A stretch of 64,000 nucleotides of DNA from Anaeramoeba flamelloides. Lineage: Eukaryota; Metamonada; Anaeramoebidae. The position numbers were made by a program, and so were the translations under genes. Position 1 is the stretch's first letter, and each line of letters begins with the position of its first letter. The DNA lies in contig JANTQA010000057.1 of NCBI GenBank assembly GCA_027625915.1, forward strand, positions 1,674,001-1,738,000, given 5' to 3'. Positions 45,951 to 57,252 of this stretch are shown here, in pieces. The notes below the pieces were generated by a model. That model did not search any database, was not told where the DNA came from, and saw only the letters and a program-made list of their open reading frames with translations.

Positions 45951-47257
45951 TACTTGACACTGAAAAAAATTTCAGTAATGTTTTTGAGTCAGTTGGTATC
46001 GACAAAATTACATTTTTTCAAAATAGGCATAATTTAACACTACTTGAATAGTCCAATTTGTCACCATGTATAAGTTTACAATAAAAGCACGTGTGATCGT
46101 AGATATATCATCCACATTCCCCATAATTCAGATTTATCTCAAAATTGTCTTTAATAAATTGTACTTAAGTCCTAGGTATTTTCTTGTACAAACGATAAAA
46201 TCGGATATATGGCCTTAAATAATCAAAATAAAGTACAAAAAATAAATAAAAATAGTTCATGAAAAAATATTATACCAATAAATCTAATTTTTTATTTTAT
46301 TAAACCAAAATAATAATCTATAAAAAATTATTTCCTTTTAATCGAGAATTCAGAATTGAAAAAAATGATTGTTTTAACTTTATCTATGAATAGGGATGTT
46401 TGTTAAAAAAGTTCTGGTTGTTATTCTGTATACCTCATCAATAAAAGATCACCATTAAGATAGTGTAACAATTCAATTGTCCTCATTGGAATTTTATCTT
46501 AAAAAAAAACACTGAAGAAAACTTAATTTTATTTTTTGAAAAAATCATTATAATTGATTTTGTAAAACCCCTTTTAGAATTTTACAACTTAAAATTGGCA
46601 AATATTGTTCTTGTACTTGAATAAACATATTTCCGGTATTATGTGGAAAATTATAATAGTCAAAAAATTATTTAATTTTAGAAAGAATGATGTATTTGGT
46701 AACAAATTAAATGTTGAATTATCTATTTTCAGATTCCAAAGTTGGAAAATATCTTTCTTAAATATTTCTTAAAATGTAGATTAATGGCTAAAATAAAAAT
46801 CTATTTATTAAAAGATTAAAAAATTAAATTATAGATCATTTTGACAAATTATTTGTATGTCTTGGAAATGTGTTGAAAAATATAATTAGTTTCATAAAAG
46901 GGAAACTGAACTAATATTTGGATTTTTTGATGTTAAAATTAGGGAATAAATCTTTGAATAAAAAAAAAATGAAAAAATAGTTATTTTCAGAAGTTCTTAA
47001 TATGAAATATTAATTTTTAGCTGGTCTAAGAATATTAATTTTGTTTTAAGATTTAGATTTGGAAAATGAATTAGAAAAAAAGTTTATACAATGACAATTT
47101 TTAAATGTGATCCTAAGTAAAAAAAAAATTGAATAAATTATTTTTAAATAAAATATTTACAATAGATTTCTTCAAGCAATTTGGGCTATGGGCTGTTAAT
47201 ATCAATTTGTATTCAAGTACATTTACTTTAATTATAAATGAATATATTGTGACAATA

Positions 47258-47721
47258 CAGTGATCAAAAAAAAAAATGTATGACCAAAGATTAAAATTCG
47301 TATTTATAATAAAATCCATAATTTTTTTTGTTATATTGTTTCAAAACAGCATCTAAATCACCAATTCAATAGTAAACAAAAGATCAAATCAATTTTCAAG
47401 GTATACCCATTTATTTGTTACTAATATTTTGAAATATGATTTGAATTTGATAAAAATCTATATTAATTTTCTTAACTTTTTGGGTAAAAATATTTTCTAT
47501 TTTTTAATTTAATTATTACTTTTATCAAAATTAGCTAATTTTTTTTCTCAAAATTATTTCGAATTTGATCTTTCATTTTTAGTATTACTTTTTTAAATAA
47601 ATAAAACTATTAAGAAACCAATGCCCTATTTACTTATTGTTTATTGTCGGTTTCTTTGATTTATTAATGTAAAAGTCTACTTGGAAAAAGAAACACAAAT
47701 AGTATTTTGAAACCTGGATTA
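47258..47721 (+). mobile_element. M2 mariner-type element, left member of a tandem pair
   Basis: Begins TACAGTGATCAAAAAA at 47256 and runs, with the family landmarks (AGCATCTAAATCACC, ATCAATTTTCAAGG, AAGAAACCAATGCCC), directly into the next element at 47724. The two share the TA between them. Confidence 0.65.
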
Positions 47722-47723
47722 TA

Positions 47724-48201
47724 CAGTGATCAAAATAATGCGTGCACAACGACTATAATCCGTGTTTCAAAATATTATCAGTGCTTTTTTTTATTCTTTT
47801 ACCAAGGCAACATCCAATCTACTACCAAATAGTATACCTAAGTTTCAAATCAATTTTGAAAGTAAAGGTCTGGTTATTTTCAGTAAAATTTAAATTATTC
47901 ATGCAAATAGTTGACAATTTTCCATAATATTCTCAATTTTTTTAAAATTTTTTGTTTTTTTGATGATTAAAATTTTCTTAAAAATAAACTCTATTTTTTG
48001 AGATAAATTTTGCAATTTGATCCTTCATTTTTAGAATTTCTTTTTAAATAATAGAACTTTAAGAAACCAGTACCATATTTTTTTAGGGTTTATTATTGGT
48101 TTCTTTGATTGGTTAATGTATAGGTCAACTATAACAAAAAAACACGCTTTTTATTTTGAAACACGCATTAAATTTTTTTGCACGCTTTATTTTGACTACA
48201 G
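47724..48201 (+). mobile_element. M2 mariner-type element, best copy
   Basis: A 478-bp unit starting CAGTGATCAAAATAATGCGT and ending in its inverse TTTATTTTGACTACAG, with TA on both sides. Inner sub-terminal repeats (CCGTGTTTCAAAAT and ATTTTGAAACACG) pair as well. No ORF long enough for a transposase, hence non-autonomous. Confidence 0.8.
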
Positions 48202-49249
48202 TACTCTGTAATATTTTAATAACCGTAAAATATACGCGCTTCCTGAACATGTTTCAGTCTCTTTAAAAAAAAAACACTAATCCTTGAATTAGAATTCTAA
48301 ATGAATTTAGATCTAAGATTTACTGGTGAGCATCGAATTATGTGTTCTTTTTTGAACAAAAAGAAGATTAGTTTTTATTTTGAAACATGGATCAAACTTT
48401 TTGGTATGAGTTCTTTTAACAAAAGAAATCCCATAAAATAGAGTTTTTTTCTAAGGTCCCAACGTCCCTAAATTGGATCTTTTCAAAAAAAAAAAATATC
48501 CCAAAACGATAATATGTTTAACATATTGCTGTCAGTTTCCAATTAAAAAATGAAAAATATTTATTCCAAAGCCCTCAAAATCTTGTTTAGGTTCCAGTAA
48601 AAAAACTCAAGATCTTTCCAAAAATAATAAATACTAAAATTTTCGAAATTTGAAATAACTTCCTTCTTGAACTTTGAGTTCAAATGTTAATTGGTTAAAT
48701 TTGAATTTAACCGTTTGATCGTTTGTTTTTCATTATTTCAAAAAGAAAAAGCAGTTTTGCACAAAAATCAATTTTTTGAAAGCTTTGTAGACTGAAAAAA
48801 TAACATCACACAACACAAGTAGCTAACATCTGAGAATAAAAAATGGGTGCTATTTCATTGACTAACACTAATTGTTGAAGATTCGCTTGAAAAAAAAAAC
48901 ACAAGCAACAACTGCTACTTTCCAAATCGCTTAATCTTGTTTGTTTAAAAAAAAAGAAAAAAAAAACCTGTTCCAAAATCAAAGAAACTGAGTCAAAAAC
49001 TCAATTAAAAAATTCATTTATTTTAGGATTGGGAATAAAAAGAATTATTTTTTATTCAAAAAAAAAAAAAAAAAGAACTGTTATGGCGAAAGTTTAAAAG
49101 ATGAAAACAATTACCACGACAACTAATAAGTGAAAAAGTTTCTTTGCTTTCTGTTGTTTTTCAGAAAATCAAAAAAAATCATAAAAAAGAAAAAAAAAAA
49201 AAGTCAAACACTTGAAAAGATAAAAAATCATATAGCCTTTGTTTTTTGG

Positions 49250-49666
49250 TTAATTTTTCTTCTTTTCAACAATTTTCATTAGTTTCTCATAGAGTTGAGG
49301 GTATTTGTTTTTTGTCATTTTGTAAGACATAAAACAAGTCCCAGCTGAAAAAACAAGAATGGATCCACATTTAAAAATAGTTTTTGCTGTACAGCGTTTT
49401 TTTTTTCCCTTTTGTTCATCTTTTTGATCTTCTTCTTCCTCGGGTTGGTTGGGAAAGATCTCTTTGGCAAGGGTGTCTATTCTCGATTGGTTCTTAGAGA
49501 TTGTTTCGAGTGCTTCGTCAGTTTTTTTTAACAATTTTTGAAGTTGATCTTTTTGTGTTGGATCCGTTTTGGGATCTAATAACAATTCAAGCCTACCTAT
49601 ACGGGAGCGAAAAAGTGTTAATTGTTCAGTGACATATTTATCATTTGTGACTTCTGAGAAGGACAT
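49250..49666 (-). CDS. Coiled-coil membrane protein, unrecognised
   Basis: An uninterrupted 138-residue frame from ATG to TAA with a base composition distinctly richer in GC than its flanks. Residues 10-70 are charged and helix-forming (LFRSRIGRLELLLD, LQKLLKKTDEALETI). 74-90 is a Glu/Asp/Lys linker (PEEEEDQKDEQKGKKKR). 97-115 (IFKCGSILVFSAGTCFMSYK) is one membrane segment, followed by a short basic tail. The layout suggests a protein anchored by a single C-terminal helix with its coiled coil in the cytosol or an organelle lumen. No family recognised and no intron needed. Confidence concerns its being a gene. Confidence 0.8.
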   Translation of the reverse strand: MSFSEVTNDKYVTEQLTLFRSRIGRLELLLDPKTDPTQKDQLQKLLKKTDEALETISKNQSRIDTLAKEIFPNQPEEEEDQKDEQKGKKKRCTAKTIFKCGSILVFSAGTCFMSYKMTKNKYPQLYEKLMKIVEKKKN

Positions 49667-50000
49667 TTGATTTGTTTTTGTTCAGAAATATATCCGTTGA
49701 AAATTAATTTTAATTAGGGTGTGAAAAACAAAAATAATTGAAAAATAAAAACTTTTTTTTTATCAGATTAATTTTTATTCTGAGAGATTTGTTCTTTTGA
49801 AGTCTCCTCAAGTTTAATAATATACATAAAAATATTTAACAGTAGTGTACTAAATTCCAAACATTTCCTCTTTAACTGAAAAAATAGTTTTTCTACTTTA
49901 CTTTCTTGAACAAAACCTAGCCTTCAATAATCCAAAATTCGTAATTTGTTAAATTAATAGAGTTTCCAATACTGGTATTTGAATTATAAATAGGAAAATA

Positions 50001-50478
50001 CAGTGATCAAAATAATGCGTGCAAAACGACTATAATCCATGTTTCAAAATATTATCCATGATTTTTTTTATTCTTGTACCAAGGCAACATCCAATCTACT
50101 ACCAAATAGTATACCTGAGCCCAAATCAATTTTGAAAGTAAAGTACTGGTTATTTTCAGTAAAATTTAAATTATTAATGCAAATAGTTGAAAATTTTTCA
50201 TAATATTCTCAATTTTTTGATTTTTTTGAATTTTTTTGCTGATTAAAAATTTTTAAAAAAATTAACTCTATTTTTGGAGATAAATTTTCCAATTTGATCC
50301 TTCATTTTTAGAATTTCTTTTTAAATAATAGAACTTTAAGAAACCAGTACCATATTTTTTTAGGGTTTATTATTGGTTTCTTTGATTGGTTAATGTATAG
50401 GTTTTCTATAACAAAAAAACACGCTTTTTATTTTGAAACACACTTTATATTTTTGGGTACGCTTTATTTTGGCTACAG
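50001..50478 (+). mobile_element. M2 mariner-type element, copy 2 kb right of the tandem
   Basis: CAGTGATCAAAATAATGCGT to TTTATTTTGGCTACAG, flanked by TA. About as well preserved as 47724-48201, the two differing by scattered substitutions, so probably products of the same active period. Confidence 0.8.
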
Positions 50479-50754
50479 TAGTTTCAAAATATTTTCACTT
50501 CATTTTCAATTTCCTTTACAAACAGAGTTTCCCAAAAAGAAGGTTGTAAATTGGAGTCTTTGTTACAAAAAGGAAATTGTAAACCAAGTGAAAAAAGTTC
50601 CCATTTTTAATTCAAATACCAGTAAGAGAATTTGCTTATTGGTTCATAAACCAAATAATTAAAGAACTTTTCCATAGTATCTTATTTCATTTTCCTCAAA
50701 GTGATTTGGTTTTATTGTTTATAAAAATCTCTATTTTTGAAAAGTTTTCCTTAA

Positions 50755-51247
50755 GGACTACGTTCCCACCCTTGAGGGGGTTGATTAATTGTATTATTTC
50801 ACTTTCGCTTCTCAAAAAAAATTTTCACATGGAAGAAATCGGACAAAAAAAAAAACATTTTTTGTCATCTTTACCTTTTCACCGAGATTATTTTTCTTTG
50901 TTTTTCAATGAAAAGGAAAATTGAAAATAACAAAAAAAATAATTGCAAAAAATTGCTTTTGGGGATTTTCAAGTACATTTCAAATTTTGGAACATTTCAA
51001 ACTTGTAAAAGTAATTTTAAAAAATATGTAGAACAGCTCTAGAAAATAGTGTGAGTTCCGAAAGTTGAAATGGAAATTCTAAAATATTAAAATCAAAATT
51101 TCGCATGATCTAACAAGGTAAAAATTGTGAAAATTTCACATTTTTTCTAAAAGAAATTCTCATTGGACAAATATTACTTGGATTACATAACTTATTCAAG
51201 GGTGATTTTATCCATTATTTTACTGTTTTCACCTAAAAATGTCGTCC
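50755..51247 (+). mobile_element. TTAA-flanked element T2, copy 1
   Basis: GGACTACGTTCCCACCC at the left, AATGTCGTCC at the right, between TTAA sites; 493 bp. It shares ends and interior (GGGATTTTCAAGTACA, TAGAACAGCT, AAAGAAATTCTCA) with 57824-58288. Ends are similar to but distinct from family T1. No transposase ORF. Likely piggyBac-type non-autonomous. Confidence 0.75.
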
Positions 51248-51289
51248 TTAAATGTTTCCTTATGATCAATTCAAACAATCAACACAGTT

Positions 51290-52050
51290 TAAGAAATGGA
51301 ATTTTAAGAAAAATAATTGACACCAAATTATAAAAGAAACCCATTTACTTGCTTTTAAGAATTCTCTTGAGGTAAGATGGTTTCATTAATTTTTTTGATT
51401 TTCTTTTTTTCTTTCTCTTGAATTATTTGAAGAATTCGTAACACAACAATTCCACCAAGAACCCGAAAAAAATCAAATGACTTTAGGTGTGTCTTCTTAA
51501 AAGAACATTTTTTGAAATAACTCCTTTCAACTTTTTTTGTTATTGCTTAAAAGCCATAAACTGTTTTGGATATCATTATTTTTTTTTGTTATTTCTTTAA
51601 ATTATCAACATTACCGGAAATTTATACATCAACTCGATAAGGTTGATTGAAAAAATAACAAAAAGGAAGACCCTGATCAGAAGGCGTTCTGAAATGATTA
51701 GATCTACTTTCATTATCCAATTAATAAATGAAAATATTTATTCCCAAGTTTCCAAAATATTTCATAATTCTTACATGACGCAAAGACAAGTTCTTGTCTA
51801 AAATACATTAGGGACTACGACCATATCTTTAAAAGCCCTTTTTACTTTTCTGCGTTGAGACAAAAACAAAAATGTTTTTCTTTTACAGTCTACCAAACTA
51901 CCGGGTGTCCAGAGCACAAAAACGCCACGATCATTAAAAACTTTTTTCAAAAAAAAATTAAAATATTTGCCAATTTTTTACTTTTTAATAACATCAATTA
52001 AAATAAACACTATTGGTTAAGTAAAGATCTTTGATCAAAAAAAAATTTTC
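51290..52050. other. Coding-like patch, strand uncertain
   Basis: Composition here is richer in GC than the flanks, and both strands have short frames. Plus-strand signs: GTAAGA at 51372, a T-rich tract then an open piece at 51425-51485 (LFEEFVTQQFHQEPEKNQ or, after GAAG, IRNTTIPPRTRKKSNDF), a 200-base open frame at 51605-51800, and a strong TTTTTCTTTTACAG before TCTACCAAACTACC at 51889. Minus strand: FRVLGGIVVLRILQIIQEKE at about 51480-51400. No chain of exons in consistent phase could be built and no family is recognised. I favour the plus strand because of the acceptor. Confidence 0.3.
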
Positions 52051-52279
52051 AATATATTTTACAATTTAAATTGAAAGATCCAATTTTTCAGGGTTCTAGA
52101 AAGATTTTTTTAAAATTTAATCATAAAAAATTTTAAAAAACTTTTTTTTACACAGCTAAGAGGTTATTTTATCTATATTTTAAATGTATTTTAAAATTAA
52201 TACATTTATTTTAAAGGGAGAATCAATTATTTCAACTATTAAAAAATTATTTGTTCTTTTAAATTAACAAAAATATATT

Positions 52280-52800
52280 TTTTTGATATTTCCGTTAGCT
52301 TTTTTTTAATTTTTGAAATAAACTGAAAATTTATTTAAATTTTCAATTTATTTCAAAAAGTAAAAAAAACCTAGAACACTTCACAATTAAAATAGAAAAC
52401 CTCAAAAAAACCTAGAACACTTTACAAATAAAACAGAAAACCTCAATAAAAGCATCGTTTGCCTTTTTTTAATTTTTGAAATAAACCGAAAATTTCAGAA
52501 ATTTTCAGTTTATTTTTTAAATTAAAAAAAACTGTGGTTCACTTTTACCGAATTCAAAAGAATTGAGTAAAATCTTTGATTTTTCTCCATTCTTTTAAAT
52601 TCTGGAAAGGATATCCACTCTACAGCACTCTAAATCACTTGACAGGCACTTCCGTAGTTTTTTTTTTAATTTTTGAAATAAAAAGTAAATTTTTGAAATT
52701 TCTTTTTATTTCTCAGATTAAAAAAAAATAGGCACTCTACGGCAGTTAAAGACACTTTTTGGCGGGTTTTCCAAGATTTAGAAGAATAGGGTAAAACCAA
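52280..52800. repeat. Foldback family D, copy 6
   Basis: Contains the AAATAAACTGAAAATTTA hairpin, tandem AAAACCTCAAAAAAACCTAG units, the AATTCAAAAGAATTGAGTAA hairpin and the CTCTACAGCACTCTA spacer. It adjoins a LINE 3' fragment at 52806, as copy 5 does. Confidence 0.65.
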
Positions 52801-52805
52801 AATAA

Positions 52806-53030
52806 AAAATATTTAGAAAATTTATTAGATACTCAAAAATTCGTCTATTACCCACTAGAGTTAATGAATGTGATTGGATATTTTTTTGTAATAATATTAA
52901 GAATATTATTATTTTTTTAATATATTGGATATATTAATTTTTTTTTAATTCAGAAATCAAGATTTTGCGATTATTTGATATTCATAGGGTAAATTCAGTA
53001 GAAAAAGGATCAAAAAATACGATGATATCT
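52806..53030 (-). mobile_element. LINE 3'-end fragment
   Basis: The minus strand matches the last part of ORF2: a SRKSW-type IWISELKKN region and the closing block equivalent to SLVGNKLIFESLIKF (plus strand TTATTAGATACTCAAAAATT, then CTATTACCCACTAG). Heavily broken. Confidence 0.65.
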
Positions 53031-54445
53031 AAAAAAAGGTTTTTTTACAAGTATCACAGGATATTGAAACTTTGAAATTAAAATTTCATTAGTTACTCTA
53101 TTTGTGAAAAGAAAATAAACCGAAAGTAAACCATAGCGAAACATTTAAAATTTAAATTTTATATTAAATTTTTTTATATTAAATTTGTGGTTTCATTAAA
53201 TTAAGTTTTAAATCAAGAAAAATTTTCCCATGAATACTTGGAATTAAACCTGGAATAACCCAAAAGAACATACATCAGAAGGTCTGTGTACATTTTAAGC
53301 AGATCTTTTCTTCTTCTTTTTTTATATCAAACAAGAAAGATCACCTTTCTCAAATAAACTCGTTGAAATCAAGAATGAAAAAAAAAATTATTTCAATCAA
53401 AAAAAATTATAGAAGATATAGTACATCTTTATTTTCTTATTTTTCACTATTATAAACCAATAAATTTCCTTGGATTTCTTATCCGATTACTATTTATTTA
53501 TTGATTATTTTACAAAACATTTTTTTACGAATTTTTTTCAAAATACTTGTTTTCAAATATTTTGATCAAAACCAAAAAAAAAAAATGAAAGAATATTCTT
53601 TCAAAGATTAAAGTAAAATGATTGGATTGTTAAAATTAAAAAAAAAATCATTTTCAAAAAAAAAAAAAAAATAGGTAAAAAAAAATTAAATATATTATTC
53701 AGAATTAATTTAGAATTTAAGTTTCGATTTAATAATAAATTATTTCAAAATCAAACCAACTTCATCCAATAAATCTTTATTTCTAAAGAAGAATTTCAAA
53801 AAATATCCCATTTTATTTAACCAAATCTAGACCCTTTTCAAATAAAAGGGCACCATAAATTTCAAGAATTATTCTTAACTGGATCAAATTAATTGTAGTA
53901 TCATTTGAAAATATAAGAAACCCTTTATAACATAAAAAAACATCCAGCTGAATATTTATAACCCATTAAAATAAGAACAATAAAAATTAAAATTAAATAT
54001 TTTGAAAATTGATGTGTCCTTTTATTTGAAATGAGAAATCTCGTTTTGTAAATTGTAATGAAAAAAAAAAAATATAAAAACAATAAAAACCTTTGAACAA
54101 GATGAAATGGGAAAAGTTGTTTGCATTTTCATTAATAACTATTTACACGTAAAAAGTTTGTTCTTTAAAGTCCCATTTTCAAATAAATTCATAATTTGTC
54201 TGGGTATTTTGTTGGAATTGTTTTTATATTTATTTTCAATTTTCTTTGTTACATACATCAATCCAATAATTTAATATCAAAATTCCGATATCTGGCTCAT
54301 TTGAAATCGGACCTAGACTATTTCCATTTTTATACTGTCAGATTATTTCCAATTTTTTTTTTTTATCTTGTTTTTTCATTTTTCGACTGTTCGATATCCA
54401 TAAATAAAAAACAAAAAATGAAAAAATGAATAATTAAAATGAAAC

Positions 54446-54643
54446 TCACCAATAAGTAATTCTCTTATTAACAATCAACTTAAATAGCATTGACGATTTG
54501 GAACGTGTGACGTTTTGTTTGAAAAGGAGTTTATAATTATTGGAATTAAATGAAAATGAATTAATTGAAAATGTATTTCGGGAAATATCTTTTGAAATAG
54601 CCAGGAATTCTTTTCTTATAAAATTTTCAAATAAATAATCCAT
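54446..54643 (-). CDS. Small 65-residue ORF or first exon
   Basis: ATG-to-TGA frame, MDYLFENFIRKEFLAISKD at the start and SSMLFKLIVNKRITYW at the end, with GTGAGT overlapping the stop so that it may be a first exon. Composition is coding-like, but no continuation in phase was found downstream on the minus strand. No family recognised. It starts only 21 bases from the candidate start on the opposite strand at 54665, so one of the two is likely wrong. Confidence 0.3.
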   Translation of the reverse strand: MDYLFENFIRKEFLAISKDISRNTFSINSFSFNSNNYKLLFKQNVTRSKSSMLFKLIVNKRITYW

Positions 54644-54664
54644 TCTTCAGAATTTAAAATAAAA

Positions 54665-55889
54665 ATGAATCAAGAAGAAGTAATAATCTTAAATATCAAG
54701 CCAAAAATCAAGAAATCAATGATTTTTTATATTTTTGATCAAATTTTTTAATTGTATTAATTTCCATTTTTTAATTAGTATGTAAATATATTATACTTGG
54801 GCATATGTCACTATCCAATTGATTTAAAATTTTAATTTATTTGGTGAAAGAAATTATTTTAATTATTTCATTTTTGAATTAACTGAGGCACTCAAAAATG
54901 AAAAATTTACCTACCCCCTTAAATTATTTTTATTTTAGATTGTGATTTTTTCCACCAAAATTACAAAAACCTTTTAAAACTCAATTTTATCAAAGTATTT
55001 TTTAAAAAGGCAAAATTATTTTAATTCAATAATTATCCCAAAAAAAGAAATCTAAACTCTTTTTCAGTCAAAGGTGTCCAGTTTTATTGAAGAAATAGAA
55101 CATATACTATGAGTTTAAACTATTATTCTTCTCAAACCAAAATTTCAATTTTTAGATCAAAACCATTTTTTCTCATTTAGTAAATTTTTTTTTTTCTTTT
55201 TTTTTCTTTTCTTTTTTATTTTTTTTATAAAATTAAATTTGAAAAAAAATATGTTTGAAAAACCTTATTAACTTAAAGAAAAGTTTGTCTTTGCGTATTC
55301 TTTTTAAATTTATAAATTTACAAGTAAAAAATCTTATTGTCAAAAATTTTAATTTCTCAAATAAGTTGAGAATTTGGCACAAGATGTTCCAATGAATATT
55401 GACCAAATTTTTTTTTTAATATTTTTTTTTTTTTTTGAAATTTATAGTTTGTTCAGCCTTTTCTTTTATTATTATTGGGTTCTAATACGAAGTTTATTAT
55501 TTTTCCTATTACTAAACAATCTAAGTTTGGTTGATTCGTAAATAATAAAGTGAATTTTTCATTTTTGGATGGACCCCTTTGAGTGAAATGGAGTTTACTA
55601 GGAAAAAAAAATTGAAATTTTCAATTAACAAACAAACCCAAAAAATCTAGTTCGTAAAATCAAATAAAAATCAAACAAAATAAATTCTTTTATTTTTTTC
55701 AAATAGTTACTCTCAAAAAATAACCAAACAGCACAAAATTTAAAAGGACAAGAGCAGGAACAAGAACAAGGTCATGTAAAAGAAACAGAAAGAGAAAAAA
55801 TACTTAAAAAGACAATATTTATAGAAGTCCAGGATTTATTAATGTATTATTACCATTTTATTTTAAATAATATTAAATATATATACTAA
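54665..55889 (+). CDS. Possible two-exon small protein
   Basis: ATG at 54665 gives MNQEE up to GTAATA at 54680. The second exon 55707-55889 follows a long T-rich tract and AAATAG and is open for 60 codons to TAA (LLSKNNQTAQNLKGQEQE ... EREKILKKTIFIEVQDLL). Phases agree. The second exon is the stronger evidence; the tiny first exon is a guess, and the frame MNQEEVIILNIKPKIKK continuing past the donor is an alternative. Helical, charged; no family. Confidence 0.35.
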
Positions 55890-56410
55890 TGGTGGCCTAT
55901 TAAGATGGTTTGTAATAGTTTTTTTCTTTTTTTTTAATATGTTAAAATAAATAATAAAAACTAATCTTTAAATTTTTTATATATATTTTTTATATCATAT
56001 TAACTAAAAATAAAAATTTTCATAATATTTAGGTTGATTCTCTAGTTATTCATCAAATGTCTGATGAAAAATCTTTATATATTCAAATATAAAAAAATAC
56101 AAAAAGATAATTCTTTTTTATTGAATTGATTGAAAAATGAAAAAAAAACTCAATATTGTTGATCTTTCAAAAATATATTTTCATAATTTTGTCAAACTTT
56201 TTCTTCTATTTTTTAAATAATTTTTTTTTTCTTTTAATACAGGTTGTTCTCTATATTATCAATATATTTACAATTGAAACATAAATAAATAATCTTTTTT
56301 AATTTTTTCAAGGATCTTGAGCTTAATCATTTTATCTATTTTAAAAAAAAATCTGTAAAACAAAATCTTTACATTTTATGACACTGTTGGAAAAGATTCC
56401 ATATCCTTAA

Positions 56411-56580
56411 GGGACTAATCCATATTATTTTTTGATTTTCCAATTTCTAAATAAGAATTTCTTATCTCTAAATAAGTTTAATATGGAAATAGACAGGTTT
56501 TTCAAATCTAAGTAATTGGCAAAAAATTTTCGAAATCTCTATTAAATTTAGGTAAAAAAAATTTAATTGAGATTTGTCCC
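56411..56580. mobile_element. T1 MITE, copy 3
   Basis: GGGACTAATCCATATTAT to TTGAGATTTGTCCC between TTAA sites; 170 bp. Inner AAGTAATTGGCAAAAAATTT is identical to copy 1. Confidence 0.8.
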
Positions 56581-57252
56581 TTAAAATTTAATCCACAAGA
56601 CAAAAAGAAACTGACTATATGACTTAAATCTTTGACGTCAAGGTAACAAATTCTTTAAGGGTTAACAAAAGAGGTTTTCTGTTTTGGTTGCTGCTAAAGG
56701 AATAATAAATGGGAAAAAAAATTCTTTTCCATTTACCATTTAATTCTCAAAAAAAAAACAAGTTGGAAGAAATAGAATTTAATTTGTAATCTCTATTTAT
56801 TTGTTTGTTTAATCCTTTTTTATGGGATTCATCATCTGGGTTCACTACGAAGCCCAAAAGAAATAAATAATTCTTTTCGAAAAAAGAAAAGTTAAAAAAA
56901 TTTATTCTCAGTTGTATTTTAAAGAACAGTAGATTTAACCATTTTGAAATTGTATTTCGAGATTAATCTATATCTGTGTATCAATTTTTAACAATTTTTT
57001 ACTTTATTATGGAAGTCTGTAGGAATTATTTGATAAAAATTTCCATACCTAAAAAAATACCTTCATTTGTTGACTCGTAGGTCTTTTTTACGAATAATTT
57101 TCAGTTTTGAAGAGTTGTTGATTTAATAGTGTTCTTATCTCTTGATAGATTTTATTTAAAACATCAGATATTTACTTGGAAAAGTTGTTGTTTCATTTTT
57201 ATTTTTTTTTAAATAATTGCTTTTTTTCTTTGTGCACCACAAGTAAATTACA

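Larger units (their letters stand above)
42176..49249. other. Gene-poor region with tRNA and transposon remnants
   Basis: Apart from tRNA-Ala (42671-42741) it holds repeat F copy 2 (43120-43500), a diverged M2 copy (44236-44710), repeat E copy 2 (44780-45950), and a tandem pair of M2 elements (47258-48201). The stretches 45950-47250 and 48210-49200 are AT-rich with no exon recognised. Confidence 0.5.
53031..57252. other. AT-rich spacer before the S28 peptidase
   Basis: Contains a reversed repeat E piece (53340-53880), two weak coding candidates (54446-54643 minus, 54665-55889 plus) and a T1 MITE (56411-56580). Other parts are low-complexity with nothing recognised. Confidence 0.45.

Noticed and set aside
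50393-50924. Two plus-strand frames of 89 and 72 residues
   Set aside because: They lie across M2 and T2 elements and begin and end inside repeats.
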